Shown here in pieces: positions 25,648 to 33,184 of a DNA stretch of 44,593 bases. Numbering within the stretch: position 1 is the first letter of the stretch; every line of letters starts with the position of its first letter. The translations under genes were made by a program, and so were the position numbers. The notes under the pieces are model-generated. The model ran no database searches. It was not told where the DNA came from and worked only from the letters and a program-made list of their open reading frames with translations. The stretch comes from Flavobacterium sp. (GTDB lineage Bacteria; Bacteroidota; Bacteroidia; Flavobacteriales; Flavobacteriaceae), in the NCBI RefSeq assembly GCF_024642105.1, contig NZ_JAHEBT010000008.1:1-44593 (forward strand). The letters run 5' to 3'.

Positions 25648-26835
25648 ATGAGATACAGAATTAACAGAAACATCGCATTGCAATTAGGTTTAACACCAAA
25701 TAAATCTAATCGGTATAGAATTGACCAAGAAACTGAGAAGAGGTATTTAGAACTTACCCAAGACTCAACAACCAACTCTAATAATTATAAATCTAAAGGA
25801 CACTTTACTGCTATTGCAGATGATGGTAGTTTGATGGATATTGAAGCCTATTGCGAACATTATGCTTTGGATTATACTAAGATTAGAAGTTGGAAACTAA
25901 TTACTCATACTGCTATTCCATTTTATAACGTAGTATTTTATGAGAACTTCAAAGAAGAAAAAGATTCTTTTAGAGAAGACTTGATTAAAGACTTACAGCA
26001 ATACTCTCCTAAGTTTCCAAAATTAGAACGTATTGAGAATAATGATAGCTATCTATTAGTTATTGATCCAGCCGATATTCATATAGGTAAATTAGCTTCG
26101 GCTTTTGAAACTGGAGAATCTTATAATAACCAAATTGCAGTACAACGAGTACTCAGTGGCGTTCGTGGTATTTTAGAGAAAGTATCATCATTTAAAATTG
26201 ATAAAATTCTATTTATTGGTGGTAATGATATTCTACATATTGATAATCCTAAACGAACTACTACAAGTGGAACTCCTCAAGATACTGATGGAATGTGGCA
26301 TTCTAATTTTTTAATTGCTAAACAATTATATGTTGACACCTTAGAGATGCTATTATCTGTAGCAGATGTACATTTTACATTTAATCCAAGCAATCACGAC
26401 TATATGAATGGATTCTTCTTAGCACAAGTAATCGAAGCTTATTTCAAGAATTGTGAGAATATTACATTTGACTGCTCTATTGCGCATCGTAAAGGATTTA
26501 GGTATCATAATAATTTAATTGGCACTACTCACGGAGATGGAGCAAAACAAGACTTGCTTCCACTATTAATGGCTCAAGAATTTCCAATTGAATGGAGTCA
26601 AACCAAACATCGATATATTTATACGCACCACGTTCATCATAAAACCTCTAAAGATTATATTGGAATTACGGTAGAGAGTTTGAGAAGTCCAAGCGGAACT
26701 GATAGTTGGCATTCTAGAAATGGCTATCAACACGCACCTAAAGCAGTAGAAGCATTTTTACATTGTAAAACTCACGGACAAATCGCCCGAATTTCCCATC
26801 TTTTTATCGCAATAATATCAATAATGCTTTGGTAA
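25648..26835 (+). CDS. Calcineurin-like metallophosphoesterase
   Basis: This is a two-metal phosphoesterase, perhaps acting on phage or host nucleic acid. The 395-residue product has the family's motifs in order: D143-I-H145, GGND at 191-194, N249-H-D251, GTTHGD at 292-297 and THHVHH at 326-331. The N-terminal 130 residues include a putative winged helix-like part that could bind DNA. It is the last gene of the rightward lysis block and is followed by a promoter and terminator pair. Confidence 0.85.
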   Translation: MRYRINRNIALQLGLTPNKSNRYRIDQETEKRYLELTQDSTTNSNNYKSKGHFTAIADDGSLMDIEAYCEHYALDYTKIRSWKLITHTAIPFYNVVFYENFKEEKDSFREDLIKDLQQYSPKFPKLERIENNDSYLLVIDPADIHIGKLASAFETGESYNNQIAVQRVLSGVRGILEKVSSFKIDKILFIGGNDILHIDNPKRTTTSGTPQDTDGMWHSNFLIAKQLYVDTLEMLLSVADVHFTFNPSNHDYMNGFFLAQVIEAYFKNCENITFDCSIAHRKGFRYHNNLIGTTHGDGAKQDLLPLLMAQEFPIEWSQTKHRYIYTHHVHHKTSKDYIGITVESLRSPSGTDSWHSRNGYQHAPKAVEAFLHCKTHGQIARISHLFIAIISIMLW

Positions 26836-26878
26836 ATATTTAAAGAAAAAAAAACAACACGAGTGTTATTTAATTTAT

Positions 26879-26886
26879 TATCTTTG
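26879..26886 (+). promoter_or_regulatory. Promoter of a possible short RNA
   Basis: TATCTTTG lies 43 bases after the phosphoesterase stop codon. No sizeable gene follows; a terminator ends about 65 bases downstream. Confidence 0.55.
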
Positions 26887-26890
26887 AATG

Positions 26891-26953
26891 TTTCATAAGT
26901 TTTTTCTGGTTCTTTCGGATCGACCCCTATCTCAAGTAGGGGTCTTTCTTTTT
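26891..26953 (+). ncRNA. Candidate small RNA of about 62 nt
   Basis: The span between the promoter at 26879 and the T-tract of the terminator at 26922 would give a short transcript. The start is inferred from the promoter position. An in-frame 26-codon reading frame exists but runs through the terminator and does not look like protein. It lies in the gap between the converging lysis and exonuclease operons. Confidence 0.35.
26922..26953 (+). terminator. Terminator after lysis block
   Basis: GACCCCTA at 26922-26929 pairs with TAGGGGTC at 26937-26944, followed by a T-rich tail. Confidence 0.85.
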
Positions 26954-26977
26954 ATAACACATTTATAAATGTGTTAT
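26954..26977. repeat. 24-bp perfect palindrome
   Basis: ATAACACATTTA is followed by its exact reverse complement. It lies between the terminator and the 3' end of the leftward exonuclease gene and could be a protein site or part of a bidirectional terminator. Confidence 0.6.
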
Positions 26978-27014
26978 TCAATGTCAATTCTATGTCCGTA
27001 GCGTTTTTCAAACA

Positions 27015-27662
27015 CTACATCCATTGTTTCTTAGATTCTAATAATTTAATATAATCTTCTTTGATAATAATCGCCTCTTCTAATCGTTTCTTAATTAATT
27101 CTATCATATCTTCGTCTCTTTCAACGATAATTGTGTGATGATATACTTTACCGTCTAACTCTAAATAGTTGAAGAAATAAGCTCTTTTACGACATGTAGC
27201 TAACATTTGCATCTGCATTTGAGCGATATATACTTTATCGATATTTTCTTCAGCTACTAATCTAAAGAATTTCTTTCCTTTAGGGCATTTAATCTCTAAA
27301 ACGGCATCATCATCTACTAATCCATCAGGAGATGCTCCTGCGTGCTCTCCGTAAGCGAAAAATGTGCAGTTTTGTACTTTAAGATTTGGATGTACCTCAA
27401 CAAATTTAGCAAAAGCAGTTGGTTCTAAATCTATACCACGTTGCATATCTTTGGATGTAAATCCTTCTTCTACCTCTCCAAATAATTGTTCAATTGCTCT
27501 TTCCACAGCGTATGTTTCTCCAGTTAGTCCTAATCCTTTAATTCCTAGTAAGTCATTAATCTTACTGGCTGTAAATTTCCCATACCTATCTTTGTACCAC
27601 TCTTCGCTGCGTTGCTCAGATTGTTTAGGCTGAAATGTGTCATAAACTACTTCTTTCCTCAT
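27015..27662 (-). CDS. YqaJ/lambda-type exonuclease
   Basis: This is a recombination nuclease that resects double-stranded DNA ends. The 215-residue product has the RecB-fold signature: GKFTASKIND at 28-37, RGIDLEP with R75 and E80, SPDG with D113, and LEIKCP with E123 and K125. The helix YIAQMQMQMLAT follows and carries the usual Gln. Partner annealases are normally adjacent; none is recognised here, although the ssDNA-binding-like gene at 30586 could act with it. It lies on the minus strand, opposite to most genes, behind a small coiled-coil gene. Confidence 0.88.
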   Translation of the reverse strand: MRKEVVYDTFQPKQSEQRSEEWYKDRYGKFTASKINDLLGIKGLGLTGETYAVERAIEQLFGEVEEGFTSKDMQRGIDLEPTAFAKFVEVHPNLKVQNCTFFAYGEHAGASPDGLVDDDAVLEIKCPKGKKFFRLVAEENIDKVYIAQMQMQMLATCRKRAYFFNYLELDGKVYHHTIIVERDEDMIELIKKRLEEAIIIKEDYIKLLESKKQWM

Positions 27663-27816
27663 AACTTTTAATTTCTTGTTTAATAATATCCTTAATTACT
27701 GGTTCTTTAATGGAATCGGAGAAGTTCTTGATGTGCTCAATCACTCTTCTAAGCTCATTCACTTCTTGGTGTAAATTATGAACTTTTGCTTCTAATCTAT
27801 GTACTTCGTTACTCAT
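27640..27816 (-). CDS. Small coiled-coil protein upstream of exonuclease
   Basis: The 58-residue product starts MSNEVHRLEAKVHNLHQEV and continues NELRRVIEHIKNF, a clear heptad pattern. Its end overlaps the exonuclease start by 23 bases in another frame, so the two genes are translated together. A weak TTAATTTG element with a TTG about 20 bases upstream lies near 27835-27870 on this strand. Function unknown; perhaps an accessory subunit. Confidence 0.65.
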   Translation of the reverse strand: MSNEVHRLEAKVHNLHQEVNELRRVIEHIKNFSDSIKEPVIKDIIKQEIKSYEERSSL

Positions 27817-27944
27817 TATGTAAATATTTAATACTACAAATTAACACATTATAGATTAAACCTGCAAATATCTATGTTATTTATAATGAGTATAAATAGG
27901 TAATAACTATTGCGAGAGTAAAATATTATCTTTTACTTTGTCAA

Positions 27945-28115
27945 ATGAAAAATGCAGAAATAAGTCAAATACTACGCTACTGTGGTGTCAAAGAACATCG
28001 CTTGTGGGATTTACCTCGCCCTAAATGGACTGAGGATGATTTTAATGAACTAAAACAAATATTATGGAACTACGAGTCAGAGAGATTATCAGAAGAGAAA
28101 CAGGACTTGATATAA
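27945..28115 (+). CDS. Small protein overlapping the DnaA-like gene
   Basis: The 56-residue product starts MKNAEISQILRYCGVKEH and contains RLWDLPRPKWTEDDF. It overlaps the next gene by 52 bases in another frame. The content looks like real protein, but the long overlap leaves some doubt. It is the first + strand gene after the divergent exonuclease unit. Function unknown. Confidence 0.5.
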   Translation: MKNAEISQILRYCGVKEHRLWDLPRPKWTEDDFNELKQILWNYESERLSEEKQDLI

Positions 28116-28321
28116 CTGAGAAATGTAGGCGGGAAGAATATGTAGAACTACGAGCTTTGTATTATACCGTACTAAAAGAAATGGGTTATAGTTATTGCCG
28201 AATAGCACGAACAGTTGGTAAACAACACGGAACAGTAATTCACGGGTTAAATCACTACAAGAATATCAATTCAAGTAAAATAAATAAACTAGAACAATTA
28301 ATTATTAAAGAACTATTATGA
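28064..28321 (+). CDS. DnaA domain IV-like DNA-binding protein
   Basis: The 85-residue protein resembles the isolated DNA-binding end of the replication initiator DnaA. It has YVELRALYYTVLKEMGYSY, then IARTVGKQHGTVIHGLNHY. The GKQHGTVIHGLN part matches the DnaA signature helix (GRDHSTVIHA-type) that reads DnaA boxes. AAA+ ATPase motifs are absent, so it cannot act as a full initiator. It might direct phage replication or compete with host DnaA for its sites. Confidence 0.75.
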   Translation: MELRVREIIRRETGLDITEKCRREEYVELRALYYTVLKEMGYSYCRIARTVGKQHGTVIHGLNHYKNINSSKINKLEQLIIKELL

Positions 28322-28806
28322 AACAGTATTTATGTATTAAAGAATATGCTACATTATCAGGAGATATAGCATATAAAGAGGGTAAAATTTATGATTTAGA
28401 TAAGAATAATAGATTAGTATCTGAAATATCTTATATTGCCTTAAAAAAAGGAACTCTATTTTTTAAAGAAAATTTTAAAAAGCATAAACCATTAAAATCA
28501 TTTGGAGGCAATGGGTTGTATGAACTACCTCAATCTAACTTACGTGCAAATGGGATGTGGACGGGAGAAGTCATAACTGGATTGGGAAAGGTACAAACTA
28601 ATGACCCTATTGTTTATTCAGTAATTACTAAATTCCAACAAAGATCTGCTATTGGTATTGAAAAGTATGGAACTACTTTAGCTGATAATAATACAGATGA
28701 CTTTCTAACTCATGCGATTGAAGAAAGTATGGATTTTATTTTGTATTTGCATAAGATAAAAGCTATTTTAAAGAAAAAAGGTCTTACTAAACTAGAAGAA
28801 ATATAA
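28318..28806 (+). CDS. MazG-like NTP pyrophosphohydrolase-type protein
   Basis: The 162-residue product has an unknown N-terminal half and a helical C-terminal domain with QQRSAIGIEKYGTTLAD (residues 107-123) and HAIEESMDFILYL. E135, E136 and D139 would coordinate magnesium. This matches the all-alpha nucleotide pyrophosphatase domain often found in phages, which hydrolyses (d)NTPs to monophosphates. Its neighbour is ThyX, so a role in nucleotide metabolism fits. Confidence 0.7.
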   Translation: MKQYLCIKEYATLSGDIAYKEGKIYDLDKNNRLVSEISYIALKKGTLFFKENFKKHKPLKSFGGNGLYELPQSNLRANGMWTGEVITGLGKVQTNDPIVYSVITKFQQRSAIGIEKYGTTLADNNTDDFLTHAIEESMDFILYLHKIKAILKKKGLTKLEEI

Positions 28807-29450
28807 TGAAAAATAGCGTAGAATTATTAGGATATTATGGTTCAGACCAAATCCACGCACAATCAGCTTGGACTTCAACTTCAAGAGATTTAACCGAAGA
28901 GAAGGTCAATAGAATACCAAATCTATTAAATATGTTGGCATCGGAAGGACATCATACTCCATTCGAGAAGAGTCAATTACATTTCTTAGTTACGGTAGAC
29001 CAAGCTACACATATTCATTTACTCAAACATAGGATTGGTGTTTCTATTAATGGAGAAAGTGCTAGGTATAAGGAATTGAAAGAAGATAAGGCTTATTTAC
29101 CAAAAGATTGGGAAGGTATAGATGTTGAAGGTCAAAACTTTGATTGGTTAACTGAACTTAAAATATTTACAAGGACAAGCAATATGTTGTATCATAAATG
29201 TCTTGAAGATTTAACACCAATACTAGGTCGTAAAAGAGCAAAAGAATCAGCTAGGTTTTTCAAGACTATGAATAGTCAGATTACATTGGATATTTCATTC
29301 AATTGGAGGAGTTTTGCATACTTTCAAGGATTAAGAAATTCGGAACATGCACAAGTTGAGGTTAGAGAATTAGCTCAAGAGATGTTAGAGTTGGTTAAGA
29401 ACATTGAAGGAAATCCATTTGAACACACAATTAAAGCGTTTAAACTATGA
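28806..29450 (+). CDS. thyX: Flavin-dependent thymidylate synthase
   Basis: ThyX methylates dUMP to dTMP using methylene-tetrahydrofolate, FAD and NADPH. The 214-residue product shows the signature as KHRIGVSINGESARY (residues 74-88). Lys replaces the first Arg of RHR and eight residues precede the Ser, both within known variation. HTPFEKSQ at 50-57 and HAQVEVRELAQEM near the end are further family marks. It overlaps the next gene in ATGA fashion. Confidence 0.93.
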   Translation: MKNSVELLGYYGSDQIHAQSAWTSTSRDLTEEKVNRIPNLLNMLASEGHHTPFEKSQLHFLVTVDQATHIHLLKHRIGVSINGESARYKELKEDKAYLPKDWEGIDVEGQNFDWLTELKIFTRTSNMLYHKCLEDLTPILGRKRAKESARFFKTMNSQITLDISFNWRSFAYFQGLRNSEHAQVEVRELAQEMLELVKNIEGNPFEHTIKAFKL

Positions 29451-29680
29451 AACTATTACCTAAAGAACATTATTCCACGGCACAAATAGCAGATATGGCT
29501 CGTATAAGCGTATCATCTGCTAAGGAGCGAATCAGACGATTAGAGATATTCCCTGATTTTATAAAAGGAAAAGCTAGGTATTTTAATGCTGAGAAAGTAC
29601 AATGTATTATATCTCAGATAAAATACTACAAAAAAACTTATTATTTAATACTAGAATCAAAAATGAATTATGATAACTAA
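29447..29680 (+). CDS. Small helix-turn-helix protein
   Basis: The 77-residue product has YSTAQIADMARISVSSAKER and RRLEIFPDFIKGKARYFNAEKV, a MerR/excisionase-like winged helix in which a protein chooses DNA through the second helix. It may regulate phage transcription. It overlaps the following gene by eleven bases. Confidence 0.65.
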   Translation: MKLLPKEHYSTAQIADMARISVSSAKERIRRLEIFPDFIKGKARYFNAEKVQCIISQIKYYKKTYYLILESKMNYDN

Positions 29681-30116
29681 ATTTGAACAAGAATTTGGAT
29701 ATGTACTATCCGATAATAATAGATTACCCTATACTTCACTTATTAAGAAGTATTTTGTAGAGCGTATGTATGCTGAAGGATATTCTAAAATAGCTATAGC
29801 CGATAAGTTTAGCTTAAAGCGAGATACCATTAATAAGATATTAGCTACAGAAAAATGTATTCATTATAAGCGTATTGCTGAATTAATAAGTAATCACAAT
29901 GTAATTACATTTAATCAGGAATATCCATACATTAAGCCTGAAAAGATTGAAGTTGAAAAGACAGCTACTCGCTTCTCATTATTTGAAACAATTGCTATAC
30001 TTAGAAAAGACCCTAAGTGCCGATTATGGAATAAGCAATTTAATACATTTACTAATAAAGATTGGTTAAAAATTAATAAGATATATGAAACAAAGTCCGC
30101 TCCAGCGTATAATTAA
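29670..30116 (+). CDS. Helix-turn-helix domain protein
   Basis: The 148-residue product contains YFVERMYAEGYSKIAIADKF followed by SLKRDTINKILA (residues 28-59), a helix-turn-helix of the resolvase/DnaA-like kind. The C-terminal part is unassigned. It is a probable DNA-binding protein in the replication and nucleotide block. Confidence 0.6.
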   Translation: MITKFEQEFGYVLSDNNRLPYTSLIKKYFVERMYAEGYSKIAIADKFSLKRDTINKILATEKCIHYKRIAELISNHNVITFNQEYPYIKPEKIEVEKTATRFSLFETIAILRKDPKCRLWNKQFNTFTNKDWLKINKIYETKSAPAYN

Positions 30117-30231
30117 AGTAATGAACTATTACTACAGACAAGGCGCAAATAAAGAATCAGTAAATAACGTATATAGAAACATTTTAAAAAAGAAGTATGA
30201 AATACAGAAAACTAGAACAATTAGTAATTAA
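30085..30231 (+). CDS. Small basic protein between HTH and MazG genes
   Basis: The 48-residue product starts MKQSPLQRIIKVMNYYYRQG. It overlaps both neighbours by about 32 to 35 bases. A second in-frame ATG at 30121 would remove the first overlap and give 36 residues. Composition looks genuine and fills an otherwise empty gap. Function unknown. Confidence 0.5.
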   Translation: MKQSPLQRIIKVMNYYYRQGANKESVNNVYRNILKKKYEIQKTRTISN

Positions 30232-30496
30232 TTGGGCAGATGAGAAAGGAATATTTGATAAAGGCACTCCAACTGGTCAAGCACTTAAAACATTAGAAGA
30301 GTGTAATGAACTTATCGATGCTATTGATAAAGAAGATAGAGAAGAGATTATTGATGCTCTGGGAGATATTCTAGTAACTATAATTATCCAGGCAGAAATG
30401 CAAGGATTAAGATTAGAAAATTGTCTTGAAAGTGCATACAATGTGATTGCTAAACGTACAGGTAAAATGGTAGATGGACAATTTTGTAAAGAATAA
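30197..30496 (+). CDS. MazG-like nucleotide pyrophosphohydrolase
   Basis: The 99-residue product hydrolyses nucleoside triphosphates, probably to limit misuse or to counter host alarm signals. It carries E34-E35-x-x-E38 and E50-x-x-D53, the metal-binding pattern of the family, then LGDILVTIIIQAEMQG. The C-terminus NVIAKRTGKMVDGQFCKE is typical of short phage MazG proteins. This is the second MazG-like gene in 2.2 kb. Confidence 0.85.
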   Translation: MKYRKLEQLVINWADEKGIFDKGTPTGQALKTLEECNELIDAIDKEDREEIIDALGDILVTIIIQAEMQGLRLENCLESAYNVIAKRTGKMVDGQFCKE

Positions 30497-30536
30497 TTTG
30501 GTAGTTCCAAATAAAGTATTACTTTTACCATATTAC

Positions 30537-30569
30537 AGAGGTAAGGATTGAGCCTCTTCATTTCAATCC
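30537..30569 (+). promoter_or_regulatory. Mutually exclusive leader hairpins
   Basis: AGAGG (30537-30541) can pair with CCTCT (30553-30557), and GGATTGA (30545-30551) can pair with TCAATCC (30563-30569). The two stems overlap and cannot form together. They lie just before the ssDNA-binding-like gene, so translational or transcriptional autoregulation is possible. Confidence 0.4.
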
Positions 30570-30585
30570 ATAAATACATTATATT

Positions 30586-31269
30586 ATGAGTTCAAATAGA
30601 ACAAAGGCTTTTAGCCAACCGTTATCAAACCCAGCAAAAAGATTTCTTGAGTGGAAGTCAAATGACAAATGTTTCTCTTACTATGATAAAGAGAAAAAAG
30701 AAAATATTTTAGTTCAATTACCTTTTAAATTCTTAGTCCTAGACCAACTCCACACCGTAAGTGGATGGAATGATGCAACATCAAGTGGTATTTATTCTAA
30801 TGAGGTTAAGTTTATCTCTAAACAAGTAATGACTGTTAAGCCATTTAAAGGAAATGAGATTGCTAAAGGATTATATGCTGACATTAAGGATAAAGTTAAG
30901 AATGCTGGTGGGCATTATGTTAAGTCTATTTACATTATGTTAGAAGATGGAACATTAGCTAATATCCAATTAAAGGGATCTGCTGTTCAGCAATGGGGAG
31001 AATTTACTAATAAAACTTTATCAAGACTTCCTGAGGAATGGGTTGTAGTAGATAAAGCTGTAGAAGGTAAAAAAGGAGCTGTTAAGTTCACAACTCCAGG
31101 GTTTACATTTGGAGGCTCTCTAAGTGATGAACAAGCCAACCAAGCTGATTTAGTATTCGATGAGTTAGAAACGTACTTAAAAGCGTATCTAATTAAAGAA
31201 GAAGCGCCAGTTGAAGTAGCTGACTTAGACCAAGCTAATGTTGAAGAAGACGATTTAGACTTCATTTAA
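30586..31269 (+). CDS. Putative ssDNA-binding protein with acidic tail
   Basis: The 227-residue product starts MSSNRTKAFSQPLSNPAKRF and has a beta-rich core (QLPFKFLVLDQLHTVSGW, residues 44-61). Its C-terminus is a Glu/Asp tail ending EEDDLDFI, much like the protein-docking tip of single-stranded-DNA-binding proteins. It precedes the replication operon and is followed by a terminator. Phages with lambda-type exonuclease usually encode such a protein or an annealase. The role is inferred from tail and context. Confidence 0.6.
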   Translation: MSSNRTKAFSQPLSNPAKRFLEWKSNDKCFSYYDKEKKENILVQLPFKFLVLDQLHTVSGWNDATSSGIYSNEVKFISKQVMTVKPFKGNEIAKGLYADIKDKVKNAGGHYVKSIYIMLEDGTLANIQLKGSAVQQWGEFTNKTLSRLPEEWVVVDKAVEGKKGAVKFTTPGFTFGGSLSDEQANQADLVFDELETYLKAYLIKEEAPVEVADLDQANVEEDDLDFI

Positions 31270-31292
31270 TCAATAAATAACACAACTTATTA

Positions 31293-31318
31293 AACCCTAT
31301 CTAATGGTAGGGTTTTTT
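31293..31318 (+). terminator. Terminator after ssDNA-binding-like gene
   Basis: AACCCTA at 31293-31299 pairs with TAGGGTT at 31308-31314, and the T-run continues to 31318. Confidence 0.85.
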
Positions 31319-31322
31319 AATA

Positions 31323-31372
31323 CTCATAAAGATTTATCTTTATGAGGGCTACGTGATAATTTATTATTACGT
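31323..31372. repeat. Two further hairpins before inverted repeat copy 2
   Basis: CTCATAAAGAT (31323) pairs perfectly with ATCTTTATGAG, and ACGTGATAAT (31351) pairs with ATTATTACGT with one G-T pair. Each has a TT centre. With the terminator before them and the large palindrome after them they form a run of four hairpins in about 210 bases. Confidence 0.65.
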
Positions 31373-31394
31373 AAGCTATGCGTCAAAATGACAC

Positions 31395-31502
31395 AGTACA
31401 CATTTCGTTGACTTTTTGCATTTTTTAGGGACACCCCCCTTTAAAATGTAAAAACAATAGGGGTGTCTCTCAAAAACCACTTTTCTCAACGTAATGCGTA
31501 CT
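31395..31502. repeat. Large imperfect inverted repeat, copy 2
   Basis: The left arm runs from AGTACACATTTCGTTGA to GGGACACCCCCC, and the right arm runs from GGGGTGTCTC to TCAACGTAATGCGTACT. It is related to the copy at 2693-2802. The right end here is the exact reverse complement of the left end of copy 1 for 17 bases. It is followed by the same AAAAAAGAGTATAT motif and a promoter-like element before the methyltransferase gene. Confidence 0.8.
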
Positions 31503-31560
31503 TTTATTTAGATACATTATAAATAGATAAAAGAGTATTGTGTATTTAAAAAAGAGTATA

Positions 31561-31568
31561 TACCTTTA
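31561..31568 (+). promoter_or_regulatory. Probable promoter of replication operon
   Basis: TACCTTTA is a seven-of-eight match to TAnnTTTG and follows AAAAAAGAGTATA, the same context as the structural promoter at 2838. It lies 37 bases before the methyltransferase start codon. Confidence 0.55.
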
Positions 31569-31605
31569 CAGGGTAATTATTTAATTAATATAAAAGAAAA
31601 AAACT

Positions 31606-32610
31606 ATGAATGTATTATCATTATTTGATGGCATAAGTGCTGGTCAATTGGCTTTAGAGAAAGCTGGAATTAAAGTATCAAACTATTACGTATCTGAAGT
31701 GGATAAGTTTGCTATTCAGATAACAACTAAAAACTTTCCAAACACAATACAACTTGGAGACGTAACTAAATGGAGAAATTGGGATATTGACTTTTCTTCA
31801 ATTAATTTAGTAATCGGAGGAAGTCCTTGTCAAGGATTTAGTTTTGCTGGTAAGCAATTAAACTTTAAAGATGAAAGAAGTAAACTCTTCTTTGATTATG
31901 TGGATATATTAAACCATATTAAATCATTAAATCCAAATGTAAAATTTTTACTTGAAAATGTAAGAATGAAACAAGAATATCAAGATGTAATATCTGAATA
32001 TTTAGGAGTTAAACCAATAGTTATTAATAGCTCTTTAGTTTCAGCTCAAAATAGAGTTCGATATTACTGGACTAATATTGAAAATATTGAGCAACCTGAA
32101 GATAAAGAGATAGTATTGAAAGATATAATATATGAATTTGTTGAAGATAAATATTATTTAACAGCAAAGTCTATTGATTATATGTGTAGATTAAGAAATG
32201 GAAAACCTAGATGGGAATATCATAAAAATCCATTAGATGGTAAATCAGCATGTCTTACAGCTAATATGTATAAAGGAATTCCTTATGGAGTATTAAGAAT
32301 ACCTGAAGCGACAAAAAAAGGATTTGTAGAGTTAAATGAAAATGAAGGGATAGATCTTACTTTTATCGGTTCAAAAACTAGAAGAGGTAGATTAATGAAA
32401 GATAAATCTAATTGTCTTACCGCTGCAAATTATGATTATTGTTGGTATGATGGATATATTTGTAGAAAATTAACTCCAATTGAATGTGAAAGACTACAAA
32501 CTTTTCCTGATAATTATACCGAAGGAGTTAGTGATACTCAAAGATTTAAGGCATTAGGTAATAGTTGGACTGTAGATGTGATAACTCATATATTTAAAAA
32601 TTTATGCTAA
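31606..32610 (+). CDS. DNA (cytosine-5) methyltransferase
   Basis: This enzyme methylates C5 of cytosine in a specific DNA site. The 334-residue product has motif I LSLFDGISAGQLAL, the catalytic GGSPCQGFSF with C75, ENV at 117-119, QNRVR at 148-152 and the closing motif RFKALGNSWTVDVI. The target-recognition part lies at residues about 185-285. No restriction enzyme is adjacent, so self-protection against host restriction is the likely role. It opens the replication operon. Confidence 0.93.
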   Translation: MNVLSLFDGISAGQLALEKAGIKVSNYYVSEVDKFAIQITTKNFPNTIQLGDVTKWRNWDIDFSSINLVIGGSPCQGFSFAGKQLNFKDERSKLFFDYVDILNHIKSLNPNVKFLLENVRMKQEYQDVISEYLGVKPIVINSSLVSAQNRVRYYWTNIENIEQPEDKEIVLKDIIYEFVEDKYYLTAKSIDYMCRLRNGKPRWEYHKNPLDGKSACLTANMYKGIPYGVLRIPEATKKGFVELNENEGIDLTFIGSKTRRGRLMKDKSNCLTAANYDYCWYDGYICRKLTPIECERLQTFPDNYTEGVSDTQRFKALGNSWTVDVITHIFKNLC

Positions 32611-32954
32611 AAGAGAATGTCCTGATTGTTGGAACGGATTACAAAAAATTTGTTGATAAGACAAAAGAAATAACTAACGGGTTATTTGTAGTTTGGTATG
32701 AAAAGATTTATTTTAATGATAAATTTAAGTTTACCAAATGTAGATTGGAGACTCAAGTAATTGTTCTAAAGCGATTACGAAGTAGGAACGACATAGTCAG
32801 GTGGTTTAGGTTATCACGATATGGTATAATAGTGGAAAGAAAGCACGGTCTAATGTACCCAATATATCCAAAGATGATATTCAACTGCCCTCCTAACCTA
32901 TACAAACTATTACCATATAATATTAAAATAAAATGTAAGACTTATATATTATGA
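32604..32954 (+). CDS. Hypothetical basic protein
   Basis: The 116-residue product overlaps the methyltransferase by seven bases. It has KRLRSRNDIVRWFRLSRYGI and is rich in Lys, Arg, Tyr and Ile. It could bind nucleic acid or assist the methyltransferase; no family recognised. Confidence 0.6.
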   Translation: MLKENVLIVGTDYKKFVDKTKEITNGLFVVWYEKIYFNDKFKFTKCRLETQVIVLKRLRSRNDIVRWFRLSRYGIIVERKHGLMYPIYPKMIFNCPPNLYKLLPYNIKIKCKTYIL

Positions 32955-33184
32955 AAGAACAAGATTTAATAGATTTAGGATTTGAAATAAATCACGATGA
33001 AGAGAATGGCAAACCATATCATTACTATACTTATGATATAGGTAAATATGATTGTTTAATCTCTAATACAAATGATGAAGGAAATGTATGGTATGTAGAG
33101 TTATTTGAATCGGATGAAATTCGATTTACTAATAAGGAGGAACTGAAATTGTTTATAGACTTAATTAATAGAAATAAGAAATGA
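32951..33184 (+). CDS. Hypothetical small protein
   Basis: The 77-residue acidic product starts MKEQDLIDLGFEINHDEENG and has YHYYTYDIG and WYVELFESDEIRF. Similar small proteins recur in Flavobacteriia phages, judged from memory. Both ends overlap their neighbours by four bases. Function unknown. Confidence 0.65.
   Translation: MKEQDLIDLGFEINHDEENGKPYHYYTYDIGKYDCLISNTNDEGNVWYVELFESDEIRFTNKEELKLFIDLINRNKK

Noticed and set aside
31606..32610. Complete restriction-modification system
   Set aside because: The methyltransferase neighbours show no restriction endonuclease motif. The HNH genes are several kilobases away and carry homing-type domains.
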